From Moraxella caprae DSM 19149 (GTDB lineage: Bacteria; Pseudomonadota; Gammaproteobacteria; Pseudomonadales; Moraxellaceae): a DNA stretch of 49,230 nt. Under the pieces are notes generated by a model. The model was given only the letters and a program-made list of their open reading frames with translations. It was not told the DNA's origin and did not search any database. The stretch spans positions 1-49,230 of the forward strand of contig NZ_AUGF01000020.1 of assembly GCF_000426885.1 (NCBI RefSeq), in the 5' to 3' direction. Of this stretch, positions 18,925 through 28,323 are shown piece by piece (positions within the stretch are counted from its first letter, which is position 1; every line of letters starts with the position of its first letter). The translations under genes and the position numbers were made by a program.

Positions 18925-20304
18925 TTAAAAAGAATCAAAGAATGTGCCCAGCATAATAATACATATGGTTGCTAGAATTGGAATAGCTATGGTAACAATA
19001 GCAAGATTTACATAAGATTGCTTGTGTGTTAGGTGACAAATGGCAAACAATGTAATGACCGCACCAGAATGTGGTAGGGTATCTAGACCGCCTGCCGCCA
19101 TGACAGCAACTCTATGTAGCAACTCTGGATCTATGTTATGCTCAATGGCAAGTCTCAGGTAATCTTCGCCGAGCGTTTGTAGGGCAATGCTTAGCCCACC
19201 TGATGATGAGCCTGTAATGCCTGCCAAAACACTCATGGCAACCGCTTCAGAAACCAAAGGGTTGTTTGGTGAAATGTTAAGAATGTTATCCCGAATGATG
19301 GCAAATCCCGCCATCGTGGCAATGACTGCTCCATAACCGACTTCTGATGCGGTATTAAAAATAGGTAACATGGAGCCATAGACGCCTTTATTAACTGATT
19401 CTTGTAGCTTCTTGAAGTGTCTTAAATTTAATAAAATAAGTACAGAGCATGATGTTAATAGAGCGATGATGATAGACCATAAGCCAAGATTGGCTTTGAT
19501 TTCAAGTTCGGGAAATTTGGCAGTAATCGCCCCAAAATCCATGTTGGGAAACACGCCATAAGTCAGTAAAGCATTAATGGCAATCACTAAAATGAGTGGA
19601 AGTGCCGCCAACACAAATGACATGTTGGAACTTAAAAGTTTGGTGTCATCATCTATATGGTTGCCATAGCCTTCTCCTGTTTTTTTGGCTAAGTTGGCAC
19701 GGCTTTGCAACCACCAAGTTCCCAATACAAACATGATAAAACCACCAATTAACCCCAAAATAGGTGCGGCAAAGGCATTTGTCTGATAATACGGAATAGG
19801 AATGGCATTTTGAATAGCAGGCGTGCCAGGTAAAGCGGTCATGGTAAAGGTAAACGAACCAAGAGCAATACTGGCAGGTATTAAGCGTTTAGGGATGTCT
19901 GCTTGCCTAAATAGAGCTTTTGAAATGGGATAAATAGAAAACGCCACCACAAAAAGCGATACGCCACCGTATGTCAGGATGCCACAGACCAAAACCACCA
20001 CCAAAATTGCCCTGCTGGCACCTAATTTTTCGGTAATAGTATTGGCAATAGTCGTAGCTGCACCAGAATCCGCCATGAGCTGTCCAAATAACGCTCCTAA
20101 TAGAAATACGGGGAAAAATTTTAATAAATATCCGCCTAGCGCCTTCATGAATGTTTCAGTGTAGGCAGGCAAAAGCAGTACACCATCACCTGATAAGATG
20201 ACTGCTAACGCTGCCATGAGTGGAGCCAGTATCAATACCGACCAACCCCGATAAGCAAAGTACATTAAAAGCACAAGAGAGATAATAATAGCCAGAATAC
20301 TCAT
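18925..20304 (-). CDS. GntP-family permease, probable 3-hydroxybutyrate importer
   Basis: This 459-residue protein has about 12 hydrophobic segments. Family landmarks include 'FFPVFLLGALFGQLMADSGAATTIA', 'GVSLFVVAFSIYPISKALF', 'TALPGTPAIQNAIP' and 'SGGLSIALQTLG'. GntP/CitMHS-type carriers move gluconate and other small carboxylates with protons. Placement 23 bases upstream of the 3-hydroxybutyrate dehydrogenase suggests 3-hydroxybutyrate as substrate, which is an inference from context. ATG 20304 has no strong ribosome binding site. Confidence 0.85.
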   Translation of the reverse strand: MSILAIIISLVLLMYFAYRGWSVLILAPLMAALAVILSGDGVLLLPAYTETFMKALGGYLLKFFPVFLLGALFGQLMADSGAATTIANTITEKLGASRAILVVVLVCGILTYGGVSLFVVAFSIYPISKALFRQADIPKRLIPASIALGSFTFTMTALPGTPAIQNAIPIPYYQTNAFAAPILGLIGGFIMFVLGTWWLQSRANLAKKTGEGYGNHIDDDTKLLSSNMSFVLAALPLILVIAINALLTYGVFPNMDFGAITAKFPELEIKANLGLWSIIIALLTSCSVLILLNLRHFKKLQESVNKGVYGSMLPIFNTASEVGYGAVIATMAGFAIIRDNILNISPNNPLVSEAVAMSVLAGITGSSSGGLSIALQTLGEDYLRLAIEHNIDPELLHRVAVMAAGGLDTLPHSGAVITLFAICHLTHKQSYVNLAIVTIAIPILATICIIMLGTFFDSF

Positions 20305-20428
20305 GATAAATCACTCCATGATTGTCATGTTTGGATTGGGTTGATTTTTTTGTGAGTTTCATAAACATCATAAAACATTGAGTAAAAACCCACTAAATTA
20401 ACCCTGTACAGTCCTTGAAAATCAAAAA

Positions 20429-21604
20429 TCACACCAACTCAATCGCCATAGCCACCGCCTCACCGCCACCAATACACAAACTGGCAACGCCTTTTTTACC
20501 GCCCACTCGTTTTAGGGCGTGAATGAGCGTTACCAAAATTCTCGCCCCCGATGACCCTAAAGGGTGCCCTAAGGCACACGCACCGCCATGAATATTGACT
20601 TTATCAGCATCCAACTCAAATGCGTCAATGGCGGATAATGTGACCATGGCAAAGGCTTCGTTAATCTCCCATACGTCCACGTCTTTTGCCGTCCACCCTG
20701 CCTTATCAAGCACCTTTTGCATCGCACCGACAGGGGCAATGGTAAACTCGCTTGGATGCTGGGCGTGGCTTGCGTGGGCGACAATCCGAGCCAGTACAGG
20801 TAGGTTATTGGCTTTGCCAAATTCAGCGCTTGCCACCAGCACCACAGACGCGCCGTCTGAGATGGAGCTTGCGTTGGCAGGGGTGATTGTGCCGTCTTTA
20901 GCAAAGGCAGGTTTTAGGGTTGGGATTTTGTCAATGTTGGCATTGGCAGGCTGTTCGTCTGTATCCACCACCACATCGCCCTTGCGAGTGCTGACGGTAA
21001 CAGGGCAAATTTCGTCTTTAAAATAACCGTTATCAATGGCATTCATGGCTTTTTTGAGCGATGAAATGGCAAACTCGTCCATTTGGGTGCGAGTATAGCC
21101 CTTTTTATCCGCCATTTCTTGGGCATATACACCCATGAGTTTGCCTGATTCGGCATCTTGTAAGCCGTCAAAAAACATCAAATCACGAACCTCGCCATGC
21201 CCCATACGAAAGCCCCCACGAGCCTTAGGCAAGGCATATGGGGCGTTGGTCATGGAGTCCATGCCTCCTGCGATGACAGCAGATTTGTCGCCTGCCTTGA
21301 TGGCGTTGCAAGCGGTCATGACAGACATGAGTCCCGAGCCACAGACTTTGTTTATCATGGTTGCCCCGACGCTGTCAGGCATGTTGGCAAGTCGCATGGC
21401 TTGGCGAGCAGGGGCTTGACCCACACCTGCTGACAGCACGCATCCCATGATGACCTCATCTATCTTATCATCGGACACGCCTGCTTTATCCAGCACCGAA
21501 CGAATGGCAACCGCCCCAAGCTGTGGCGATGATAGACTGGCAAACGCCCCTTGAAACGCCCCCATGGGCGTGCGAGATGCTGAGATGATGACCGGATTTG
21601 ACAT
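20429..21604 (-). CDS. atoB: Acetyl-CoA C-acetyltransferase (thiolase)
   Basis: This enzyme cleaves acetoacetyl-CoA with CoA to two acetyl-CoA, or runs in reverse. Catalytic Cys88 lies in NKVCGSGL, 'GGMDSMTNAPY' is a thiolase signature, and 'WEINEAFAMV', 'NIHGGACALGHPLGSSGARI' and the final 'CIGGGEAVAMAIE' (second catalytic cysteine) complete the set. The 391-residue length is standard. It lies in the middle of the ketone-body operon, giving the final step after scoAB. Confidence 0.93.
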   Translation of the reverse strand: MSNPVIISASRTPMGAFQGAFASLSSPQLGAVAIRSVLDKAGVSDDKIDEVIMGCVLSAGVGQAPARQAMRLANMPDSVGATMINKVCGSGLMSVMTACNAIKAGDKSAVIAGGMDSMTNAPYALPKARGGFRMGHGEVRDLMFFDGLQDAESGKLMGVYAQEMADKKGYTRTQMDEFAISSLKKAMNAIDNGYFKDEICPVTVSTRKGDVVVDTDEQPANANIDKIPTLKPAFAKDGTITPANASSISDGASVVLVASAEFGKANNLPVLARIVAHASHAQHPSEFTIAPVGAMQKVLDKAGWTAKDVDVWEINEAFAMVTLSAIDAFELDADKVNIHGGACALGHPLGSSGARILVTLIHALKRVGGKKGVASLCIGGGEAVAMAIELV

Positions 21605-21632
21605 AAAAACTCCTTATTTGTTTGTCAAAAAA

Positions 21633-22970
21633 TTAAACTAGAAAATAAAACCCACCTGCTATAATCAATCCTGATGCGATAAGTACCATAAGACAATAGC
21701 CCATAATCGCCCTCGCGTCAAGACCTGCAATGCCTAACAATGGCAACGCCCAAAACGGCTGTATCATGTTTGTCCATGCATCACCCCAAGCAATCGCCAT
21801 GGCGGTAACTTCAGGCTTAACTCCAAGGGCAAGACCTGCTGGCATCATGATAGGACCTTGCACCGCAAACTGACCACCCCCTGACGGCACAAAGACGTTC
21901 ACAACCCCTGCACTCAAAAACGCCAATATGGGGAAAGTGTCGCTTGACGCATGATTTAAAAAGAAATTGGTAACTTGCGTGCCAATGGATATGCCGTCCG
22001 CATTCGCCCCTGTAACCACACCCATGATTCCCCCATAAAAAGGAAACAACAGCACAATGCCTGTGATACCGCTAATACCGTCATTGACGGCACGATAATA
22101 GCGTTCTAGCGTACCATGAGCAAGTAGCCCAATGAATAAAAACAATCCAATGACGATATTTAAGCCAAAATTCATGCTTTTGCTAAATTCTACGGCAAAA
22201 TACCCCATTGCCAACATCATCAATAGTATCATCATCAGACGGCTATCGTCTAGTTTTTGGGCGGGCGTGTCATTTGGCGGTAAAATTAACGGCTTATCTT
22301 TTATCAGTTCTGGATTGACAAGCGTTGGATTTTTTGGGTGCATGAGTGCATTTAATATCGGCACAATGAGCAAAATCAGCCCTGCAATAATAAGATTGTA
22401 AGATGAAAAAATGGTCGTAGAAATTGGCACGACATCACTCAATGTACCACCAGATAATTTGGCAAGTGTCTCGCCCCCTGTACTTAATGTGAGTGGCACA
22501 GAACCTGATAACCCACCATGCCACACCAAAAAGCCCGAATAAGCAGAAGCCACAAGTAGCGGATAATCCACGCCTCGCACTCGTTTGGCAAGGGCTTTGG
22601 CAAATACTGCCCCAATCACCAGTCCAAAACCCCAATTTAACAAACAACCAATCATCGCCACCAAAGTAACAACCACAATCGCTGTTATGGGACGGTGAAC
22701 TTTGCTCGCTAGCTTATCCAATAGCTTTTGAAAAATAGGGGCATTGGCAAAGGCATAGCCCGTTACCAAAATCAGTGCCATTTGCATGGCAAAGCTATGA
22801 AGCGACCACAAGCCATTGCCCCAATGATGAGCCAACGCCAATGGGGATTGACCCGTCAAAACAATCCCTGCAATAAAGGCAATGAATGTCAAGACCACAG
22901 AAAAGACAAAGGGGGACGGTAGGTAACGATTGACCAGTTGTACGCTAAGATTAGTAAGAGTGGCAAACAT
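21633..22970 (-). CDS. atoE: Short-chain fatty acid transporter AtoE
   Basis: AtoE-family carriers import acetoacetate, butyrate and similar acids. The protein is about 445 residues with many membrane segments. It has 'VNRYLPSPFVFSVVLTFIAF', 'LLNWGFGLVIGAVFAKALAKRV', 'WHGGLSGSVPLTLST' and 'FVPSGGGQFAVQGPIM', all typical of the family. I prefer ATG 22970 because AAGGA lies about seven bases before it; ATG 22976 abuts the ribosome binding site. It is the first gene of the operon atoE-atoB-gntP-bdhA-scoA-scoB. Confidence 0.92.
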   Translation of the reverse strand: MFATLTNLSVQLVNRYLPSPFVFSVVLTFIAFIAGIVLTGQSPLALAHHWGNGLWSLHSFAMQMALILVTGYAFANAPIFQKLLDKLASKVHRPITAIVVVTLVAMIGCLLNWGFGLVIGAVFAKALAKRVRGVDYPLLVASAYSGFLVWHGGLSGSVPLTLSTGGETLAKLSGGTLSDVVPISTTIFSSYNLIIAGLILLIVPILNALMHPKNPTLVNPELIKDKPLILPPNDTPAQKLDDSRLMMILLMMLAMGYFAVEFSKSMNFGLNIVIGLFLFIGLLAHGTLERYYRAVNDGISGITGIVLLFPFYGGIMGVVTGANADGISIGTQVTNFFLNHASSDTFPILAFLSAGVVNVFVPSGGGQFAVQGPIMMPAGLALGVKPEVTAMAIAWGDAWTNMIQPFWALPLLGIAGLDARAIMGYCLMVLIASGLIIAGGFYFLV

Positions 22971-23087
22971 AAACATTCCTTGTTAAACGCCTGTTATTTT
23001 TTATATCTTAAATCATTTTTTATTGTCATGCAAGTGGTTTTATTTAAGAGTTTTAGTATTGGCAATATGCTAAAAAGTCCGTATTCT

Positions 23088-23724
23088 CTAAACATCGCAA
23101 TCCACCTGCTCACTCGGATGTGCCTTAACAAAGGCAGGCAAAGTATTGCAATACTCATGAATGGCGGTAATGGTTGGATAGGCGGACAAATCCACCCCAA
23201 AGCGTTTGGCATTGTACACCTGCGGTATTAGCACACAGTCGGCAGCGTGGGCGTATCGCCAAAACAGCAGTTGCCTGCCGTCTTTTGGAGCAGTTTTTCA
23301 AGCGGAGCAAAGTTTTCGTGTATCCAATGGGCATACCACGCCTGCTTGTCATCATCGCCAATATTTAGGCGTTGTTGTAGGTATTTTAGCGCCTTTAAAT
23401 TATTAAGCGGGTGCGTGTCGCACGCTATCATCTGGCACACCGCCCACACACTTGCACGGTCAAGGGGGTCTTGGGACAGTAGGGGTGTGGCAGGATAGGC
23501 ATTTTCTAAATAATCCAAAATCGCAAGCGACTGTGTGATGATGCGACCGTCCACGTGAAGAGCAGGGATGAGCCCTTGGGGTTTTTGGCAAGATACTCTG
23601 CCATGCCCTGCTCCCCTTTGACCAGATGAATTGGCACACTGTCAAACGCCAAGTCTTTTAGGTGCAAGGCAATCCGCACCCGATAGCTTGCCGATGAGCG
23701 AAAATAGGTATAAAGTTTCATCAT
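23088..23724 (-). pseudogene. maiA: Maleylacetoacetate isomerase (zeta-class glutathione S-transferase), two frameshifts
   Basis: The N-terminus 'MKLYTYFRSSASYRVRIALHLK' contains the zeta-GST active-site SSASYRVRIAL. After 'AEYLAKNPKG' the frame shifts; the continuation 'GLIPALHVDGRIITQSLAILDYLE' resumes one frame over. A second shift occurs after 'CCFGDTPTL', with the C-terminus 'ADCVLIPQVYNAKRFGVDLSAYPTITAIH' in the third frame, ending at 23088. Each break equals the loss of one C or G in a short run, so sequencing error must be excluded. The start codon overlaps the nhaC stop (ATGA). The normal role is tyrosine catabolism; no other gene of that pathway is visible here. Confidence 0.85.
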
Positions 23725-25142
23725 GTCTCCTGTGTCGGTTCAGCCCTTGTAATTGTGATTCCTGTAAACCCAAAAAAGAGCGTCAAAAATAAACAGCTAT
23801 AACAAAACACCGCATACGGCACATAGTCCAGCACAGGTATGCCAAACACCCCTGCCAAAAACACCCCGTACACGCCCCACGGCACCAAAGGATTGATGAC
23901 TGTGCCTGAATCTTCTATCGTGCGAGCCAAGTTTTTGGGGTGCAAGCCTAAGCGTTTGAACTCAGGGGCAAAGGTATTGCCCGATAACAATAGGCTCAAA
24001 TACTGCTCACCCACCAAAAAATTGACCCCAAATGCCGTCAAAGACGCTGTCAATACCGCACGACTGGCACGAGTCAAAAGATGACGAATGGTGGATAATA
24101 AAGCAGGCAACACCCCCAAAGCGTGCAAGAGTCCTCCCAAGCTCAATGCCAAAATCACAAGAAGCTGGCTAAAAAACATACTTTCCAAACCGCCCCTTGA
24201 CACCAGTCGCCCCACATCGCCAAGCTTCAAGCCTTCGGCAGGTTTATACCCTGTAAAAAACCACCCGCCAAGCTCAGCAAGACTTGGCGAGCTATGGATA
24301 TAGGTGATGATAAGCGACACGGCAATGGTTGCTGATATGGCATAAATGGCGTTCACTCGCATGACAGCAAGGGCAATCAGCACGGCAAAGGGGATAAGGG
24401 CATAGCCATGCACCAAACCACTTGCCACAAGACTATCCTGCAACACCGCCACGTCCGCCAAGTCCGCACCGCCATCGCCTGATAACACAAAAAACACCAC
24501 CGCCGAGATAAGCCAAGCAGGAATGGTGGTGTACATCATGTTTTTGATGTGGTCAAATAGGTCAATGCCCACGATACTGGCGGCAATGCTTGTTGTGTCG
24601 GACAAAGGCGACATCTTATCGCCAAACAACGCCCCTGAGACCACCGCCCCTGAGACGATGGCAGGATTGGCGTTAAAGGCTTCGGCCATGCCCAAAAACG
24701 CCACGCCCACAGTCGCACAAGTGGTAAATCCACTACCTAATGCCACGCCAATCACACTTGCCAAGATAAAGGCGGACAAATAAAACATCTGGGGCGACAA
24801 GACATTAAAGCCATAATAAATCAAAGTTGGAATCGCCCCACTCATCATAAGAGCGGACACCAGTAGCCCAATGAACGAGAACAGATAAATCGCCCCCATG
24901 CCTGTGGATACGCCCTTTATCATACGCTCTTGCATATCATCAAAGGAGATACGCCGACTAAACCCAAACATAAGTAAGCCCAATATCACTAAAAGCAAGG
25001 ACAAATGTGGCACAAAGCCCCATGCTATCATCGTAACGCCCAAAATGATAATGGCACTGATGGCAATCACTACCGCTTGGGCGTGGCTTAGGGTCAAAAG
25101 GGTGTCGTCATGATGTGAATGATGAATGTGCTTGTCGGTCAT
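23721..25142 (-). CDS. nhaC: NhaC-family Na+/H+ antiporter
   Basis: This polytopic membrane protein of about 473 residues has NhaC-family landmarks: 'LVILGLLMFGFSRRISFDDMQERMIKGVSTGMGAIYLF', 'ALGSGFTTCATVGVAFLGMAEAF', 'SGAVVSGALFGDKMSPLSDTTSIAASIVGIDLFDHIKNMMYTT' (quoted in part). The N-terminus is histidine-rich (HIHHSHHDD). I start at ATG 25142 with AAAGAAG upstream; the longer open frame to 25238 has no family similarity. The family exchanges Na+ for H+, or malate-H+ for lactate-Na+ (MleN type). Translation is coupled to the broken maiA. Confidence 0.85.
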   Translation of the reverse strand: MTDKHIHHSHHDDTLLTLSHAQAVVIAISAIIILGVTMIAWGFVPHLSLLLVILGLLMFGFSRRISFDDMQERMIKGVSTGMGAIYLFSFIGLLVSALMMSGAIPTLIYYGFNVLSPQMFYLSAFILASVIGVALGSGFTTCATVGVAFLGMAEAFNANPAIVSGAVVSGALFGDKMSPLSDTTSIAASIVGIDLFDHIKNMMYTTIPAWLISAVVFFVLSGDGGADLADVAVLQDSLVASGLVHGYALIPFAVLIALAVMRVNAIYAISATIAVSLIITYIHSSPSLAELGGWFFTGYKPAEGLKLGDVGRLVSRGGLESMFFSQLLVILALSLGGLLHALGVLPALLSTIRHLLTRASRAVLTASLTAFGVNFLVGEQYLSLLLSGNTFAPEFKRLGLHPKNLARTIEDSGTVINPLVPWGVYGVFLAGVFGIPVLDYVPYAVFCYSCLFLTLFFGFTGITITRAEPTQET

Positions 25143-25306
25143 TTTTGCTTCTTTAATGCCTCTAAATGGCTTATTATACCTTATTGATCGCCATTCGTAT
25201 ATGTAGTGATGTTCTTTGTTTGGCGTAAGCAAAATCAATAAATACCATACCCCGTCAATTTTATGTTAAAATAGTGAGTTTTATAAAATAACAATCCGAG
25301 AACACC

Positions 25307-26725
25307 ATGTCCCTAAAACCTGTAGTCGCCCTGATAGGTCGCCCCAATGTCGGCAAATCCACGCTGTTTAACCAATTCACCAAATCCCGCCAAGCCCTAG
25401 TCGCTGACCTAGCAGGGCTGACCCGAGACCGCCAATATGGCGATGTGTTTTTTGAAAATAAATCCTTTATCGTCATTGATACAGGCGGTATTGGCGAGGC
25501 TGATGATGGTAAGGGCAACATTGATGACTATATGGCAACACAGTCGTACACCGCCATTCATGAAGCGGACATGGTCGTGTTTGTCGTGGACGCACGGGCA
25601 GGACTAACCCCAAGCGATGAGGAGATTGCCAAGTTTTTGCACACGCTGGGTAAGCCTGTCTTTTTGGTAACCAACAAAACAGACGGTGTACACGAAGCGT
25701 CCATTGCTGAGTTTTTTGGTTTGGGTTTTGGCGAGCCAATTCCGACAAGTGCCAGCCACGGCAAGGGCGTAACGAGCCTGCTTGAAATCATCACTGCCGA
25801 TATGCCCGAGACGCTCGCCGAAAATCCTGAGACAGACGGCTTGAAACTGGCGATTATCGGCAGACCTAATGTCGGCAAATCCACGCTGGTCAATCGCTTG
25901 CTTGGCGAGGAGCGTGTTGTGGTGTTTGATATGCCAGGTACGACAAGGGACAGCATTTACATTCCCTTTGAGCGAGAAGGTCGCCAATACACACTCATTG
26001 ATACCGCAGGCGTGAGACGGCGTGGGCGGATTGGTGAAAAAGTAGAAAAATTTAGTGTTATCAAGACCCTACAAGCTATCAAAGATGCCAATGTGGTTGT
26101 GCTAGTGATTGACGCACACGAAGGTATCGTTGATCAAGATTTGCATATGTTAGGCTATGCTCTGGACGCAGGTCGTGCGATTGTGATTGCCATTAACAAA
26201 TGGGACAATCTTAGCCAAGACCAAAAAGACATTGTCAAAATTGAAATGGACAGACGTTTTCATTTTATTCCGTGGGTTAAGATTCATCTGATTTCTGCCC
26301 TGTACGGCAATGGCGTGGGCAATCTGTATCCGTCTATCCATAAGGCGTACGATGCGTCCATGTTTAAGGTGTCTACGTCTCGTCTTACGCAGATTTTGCA
26401 GGATGCGGTGGAAGCTCATCAACCGCCAATGGTGGGCGGTCGCCGTATCAAACTTCGCTATGCTCATTTAGGTGGGCATAATCCGCCTGTCATCGTCATT
26501 CACGGCAACCAAACGAGCAGTTTGCCAAAAAGTTATCAGCGTTATCTTGAAAATGTGTATCGGGACGTGTTTAAATTAGAAGGCACGCCCCTGCACGTAG
26601 AATTTAAACAAAATGCCAACCCATACGAAGGCAAAAAAAATCCCATCATTAAAAATAAAGCCAAAGTCATGCGTGAGCGTAAACGTATTGCTGAGTTTAA
26701 GAAACGGGATAAGAAGAGAAAGTGA
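25307..26725 (+). CDS. der: Ribosome-associated GTPase Der (EngA)
   Basis: Der is an essential GTPase for 50S assembly. Two tandem G domains are present: the first with GRPNVGKST (about residue 10) and 'DTGGIG', the second with GRPNVGKST (about residue 183), 'DTAGVRRRG' and 'NKWD'. A C-terminal KH-like domain ('[23 protein letters not shown]') and a basic tail follow. The 472 residues are normal. In relatives it follows bamB; here it is displaced by the catabolic island. Confidence 0.96.
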   Translation: MSLKPVVALIGRPNVGKSTLFNQFTKSRQALVADLAGLTRDRQYGDVFFENKSFIVIDTGGIGEADDGKGNIDDYMATQSYTAIHEADMVVFVVDARAGLTPSDEEIAKFLHTLGKPVFLVTNKTDGVHEASIAEFFGLGFGEPIPTSASHGKGVTSLLEIITADMPETLAENPETDGLKLAIIGRPNVGKSTLVNRLLGEERVVVFDMPGTTRDSIYIPFEREGRQYTLIDTAGVRRRGRIGEKVEKFSVIKTLQAIKDANVVVLVIDAHEGIVDQDLHMLGYALDAGRAIVIAINKWDNLSQDQKDIVKIEMDRRFHFIPWVKIHLISALYGNGVGNLYPSIHKAYDASMFKVSTSRLTQILQDAVEAHQPPMVGGRRIKLRYAHLGGHNPPVIVIHGNQTSSLPKSYQRYLENVYRDVFKLEGTPLHVEFKQNANPYEGKKNPIIKNKAKVMRERKRIAEFKKRDKKRK

Positions 26726-26763
26726 TTTATATTTATGGGGGTGGATTAAATTTGCCCCTAGCT

Positions 26764-26912
26764 ATACCTAACGAACTTAATATTTACCACGGGTTTGTAG
26801 GGGTGTGCTGAGCACACCCTTTGATGACATTACTGCACAAGGCGTGCACAGCACGCCCCTACGTCCACACATTATTATGTTTTTAGTAATTTAAAGTTTC
26901 TTGGGTGTATAT
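26764..26912 (-). repeat. Dispersed palindromic repeat (family C), inverted copy
   Basis: This is close to the reverse complement of 15274-15425, including the TTTGTAGGGGTGTGCTGAGC and GCGTGCACAGCACGCCCC palindromes and the terminal TTGGGTGTAT. It occupies most of the gap after der. Confidence 0.75.
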
Positions 26913-26964
26913 TTAAACTCAAAGTAAATCATAAATCAATAATGGCAAAATAATAAATAACCCT

Positions 26965-27726
26965 ATGTTCAAAAATATCCGCATTCTTATCCTACTGTGC
27001 ATTTTGCTTATTGTCGCTGTCAATAACTTTCGTGATAAAAACCACGATTGGCAAAAGCCTGTTTATGTCGCCATTTATCCCATTAACATGGATAATTCGC
27101 CAGAAGTTGCCAAATATATCGCAAGCCTATCTGATAGCGATTTTAAAGAAATAGAGACTTATCTCAATGCCGAGAGCAAAAAATACGGTCAAAACGCCAG
27201 TTTTTATTATCGGCTAGGGCAGGAAGTTAAAGCCATGCCCCCTGTAGTGCCAAGAAATGGCGGAATTACGGACGCGATTATTTGGAGTTTAAAATTTCGC
27301 TATTATACCTACAAAAACGCCCATGACGTTGGCGTGCCGACCAATTTGCGGTTATTTTTGCAGTATCATAGCCCTGACAAAAAAATCATCACCGAGACAT
27401 CTACCGCCCTACAAAATGGACGCATTGGCGTGGTCAATCTGTTTGGAGTGTCAAAAAGAACTGCCAATAACAACGTGGTCATCGCCCACGAGAGCTTGCA
27501 CGCCTTTGGGGCGAGCGACAAATACGACCTATCAAACGGTTCTCCCATATATCCGCACGGCTATGCCAACCCTGCCCAAAACCCACGCTATCCGCAGACC
27601 CAAGCCGAGCTTATGGCGGTACATATCCCCACGTCCCCGACCAAATTTGACATGGCACGAGACCTAAAACAAACAGTCGTGGGCGAGATGACGGCGGTTG
27701 AGATTAAATGGAAAAAACTGGATTAA
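26965..27726 (+). CDS. Predicted membrane-anchored metalloprotease (HExxHxxGxxD)
   Basis: This 253-residue protein has an N-terminal membrane segment (about residues 5-20), so it is anchored with an extracytoplasmic domain, or secreted. Residues 175-185 read HESLHAFGASD, matching the zinc motif HExxHxxGxxD known from snapalysin-type metzincins. 'QTQAELMAVHIP' (about 211-222) could supply the Met-turn. The motif is seen directly; protease activity is inferred. The substrate is unknown. It overlaps or abuts the downstream aminotransferase-like gene, so the two are probably co-transcribed. Confidence 0.7.
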   Translation: MFKNIRILILLCILLIVAVNNFRDKNHDWQKPVYVAIYPINMDNSPEVAKYIASLSDSDFKEIETYLNAESKKYGQNASFYYRLGQEVKAMPPVVPRNGGITDAIIWSLKFRYYTYKNAHDVGVPTNLRLFLQYHSPDKKIITETSTALQNGRIGVVNLFGVSKRTANNNVVIAHESLHAFGASDKYDLSNGSPIYPHGYANPAQNPRYPQTQAELMAVHIPTSPTKFDMARDLKQTVVGEMTAVEIKWKKLD

Positions 27727-27728
27727 CC

Positions 27729-28322
27729 ATGCTTTTTGAGACGCTTGCCATAAATAATGGGCGTATTTTAAATCTGGATTATCACAATAGACGATTTAAA
27801 CAGGGGCAGTTATTTTTACATTGTCAAAGCATGATTGATGATATTGCCGATATAATTTGTGTGCCTGATGAATTTAACAATAAATTTATCCGTTGTCGTG
27901 TTACTTATGATAAATATAGCACAAAAGTAGAATATTTTGATTATGCCCCAAAATCCATTCAGTCTTTTAAAATAATAGAATGTGATAGTATAGATTATGC
28001 TTATAAATATGATGATAGAAATTTATTAAATCAGTTATTATCCCAAAAGGGTGATTGTGATGAAATTATCATTATAAAAAACGGCTTGGTTACGGATTGT
28101 TCTATTGGCAATTTATTATTTTTAAAAGACAATCACTGGTACACGCCTGATACACCATTATTACAAGGCACTCAGCGAGCGTATTTATTGGAAGCTCAAA
28201 AAATTCATTTGGCAAATATTGATAAAAATAATATTTGGCAATATGAAAAAGTGATGATGATAAATGCCCTAAATGCGTTTGATGAGAATCGGGCGGTGTT
28301 AATTAAAAATATTAAGGAATGA
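27729..28322 (+). CDS. Class IV aminotransferase-like protein (4-amino-4-deoxychorismate lyase type)
   Basis: This 197-residue protein resembles PabC. It has an N-terminal 'LFETLAINNGRILNLDYHNRRF' (the FET...G.....HL.R pattern), a lysine in 'YKYDDRN' at the place of the PLP lysine, and 'DEIIIIKNGLVTDCSIGNLLFLKDNHWYTPDTPLLQGTQRAYLLE', here quoted in part. The usual glutamate of 'EsS.sN' is an aspartate. It is shorter than normal PabC (about 270 residues), so the enzyme may be minimal. ATG 27729 fits the family start; ATG 27708 overlaps the upstream gene. No pabA or pabB is nearby. Confidence 0.7.
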   Translation: MLFETLAINNGRILNLDYHNRRFKQGQLFLHCQSMIDDIADIICVPDEFNNKFIRCRVTYDKYSTKVEYFDYAPKSIQSFKIIECDSIDYAYKYDDRNLLNQLLSQKGDCDEIIIIKNGLVTDCSIGNLLFLKDNHWYTPDTPLLQGTQRAYLLEAQKIHLANIDKNNIWQYEKVMMINALNAFDENRAVLIKNIKE

Positions 28323-28323
28323 T

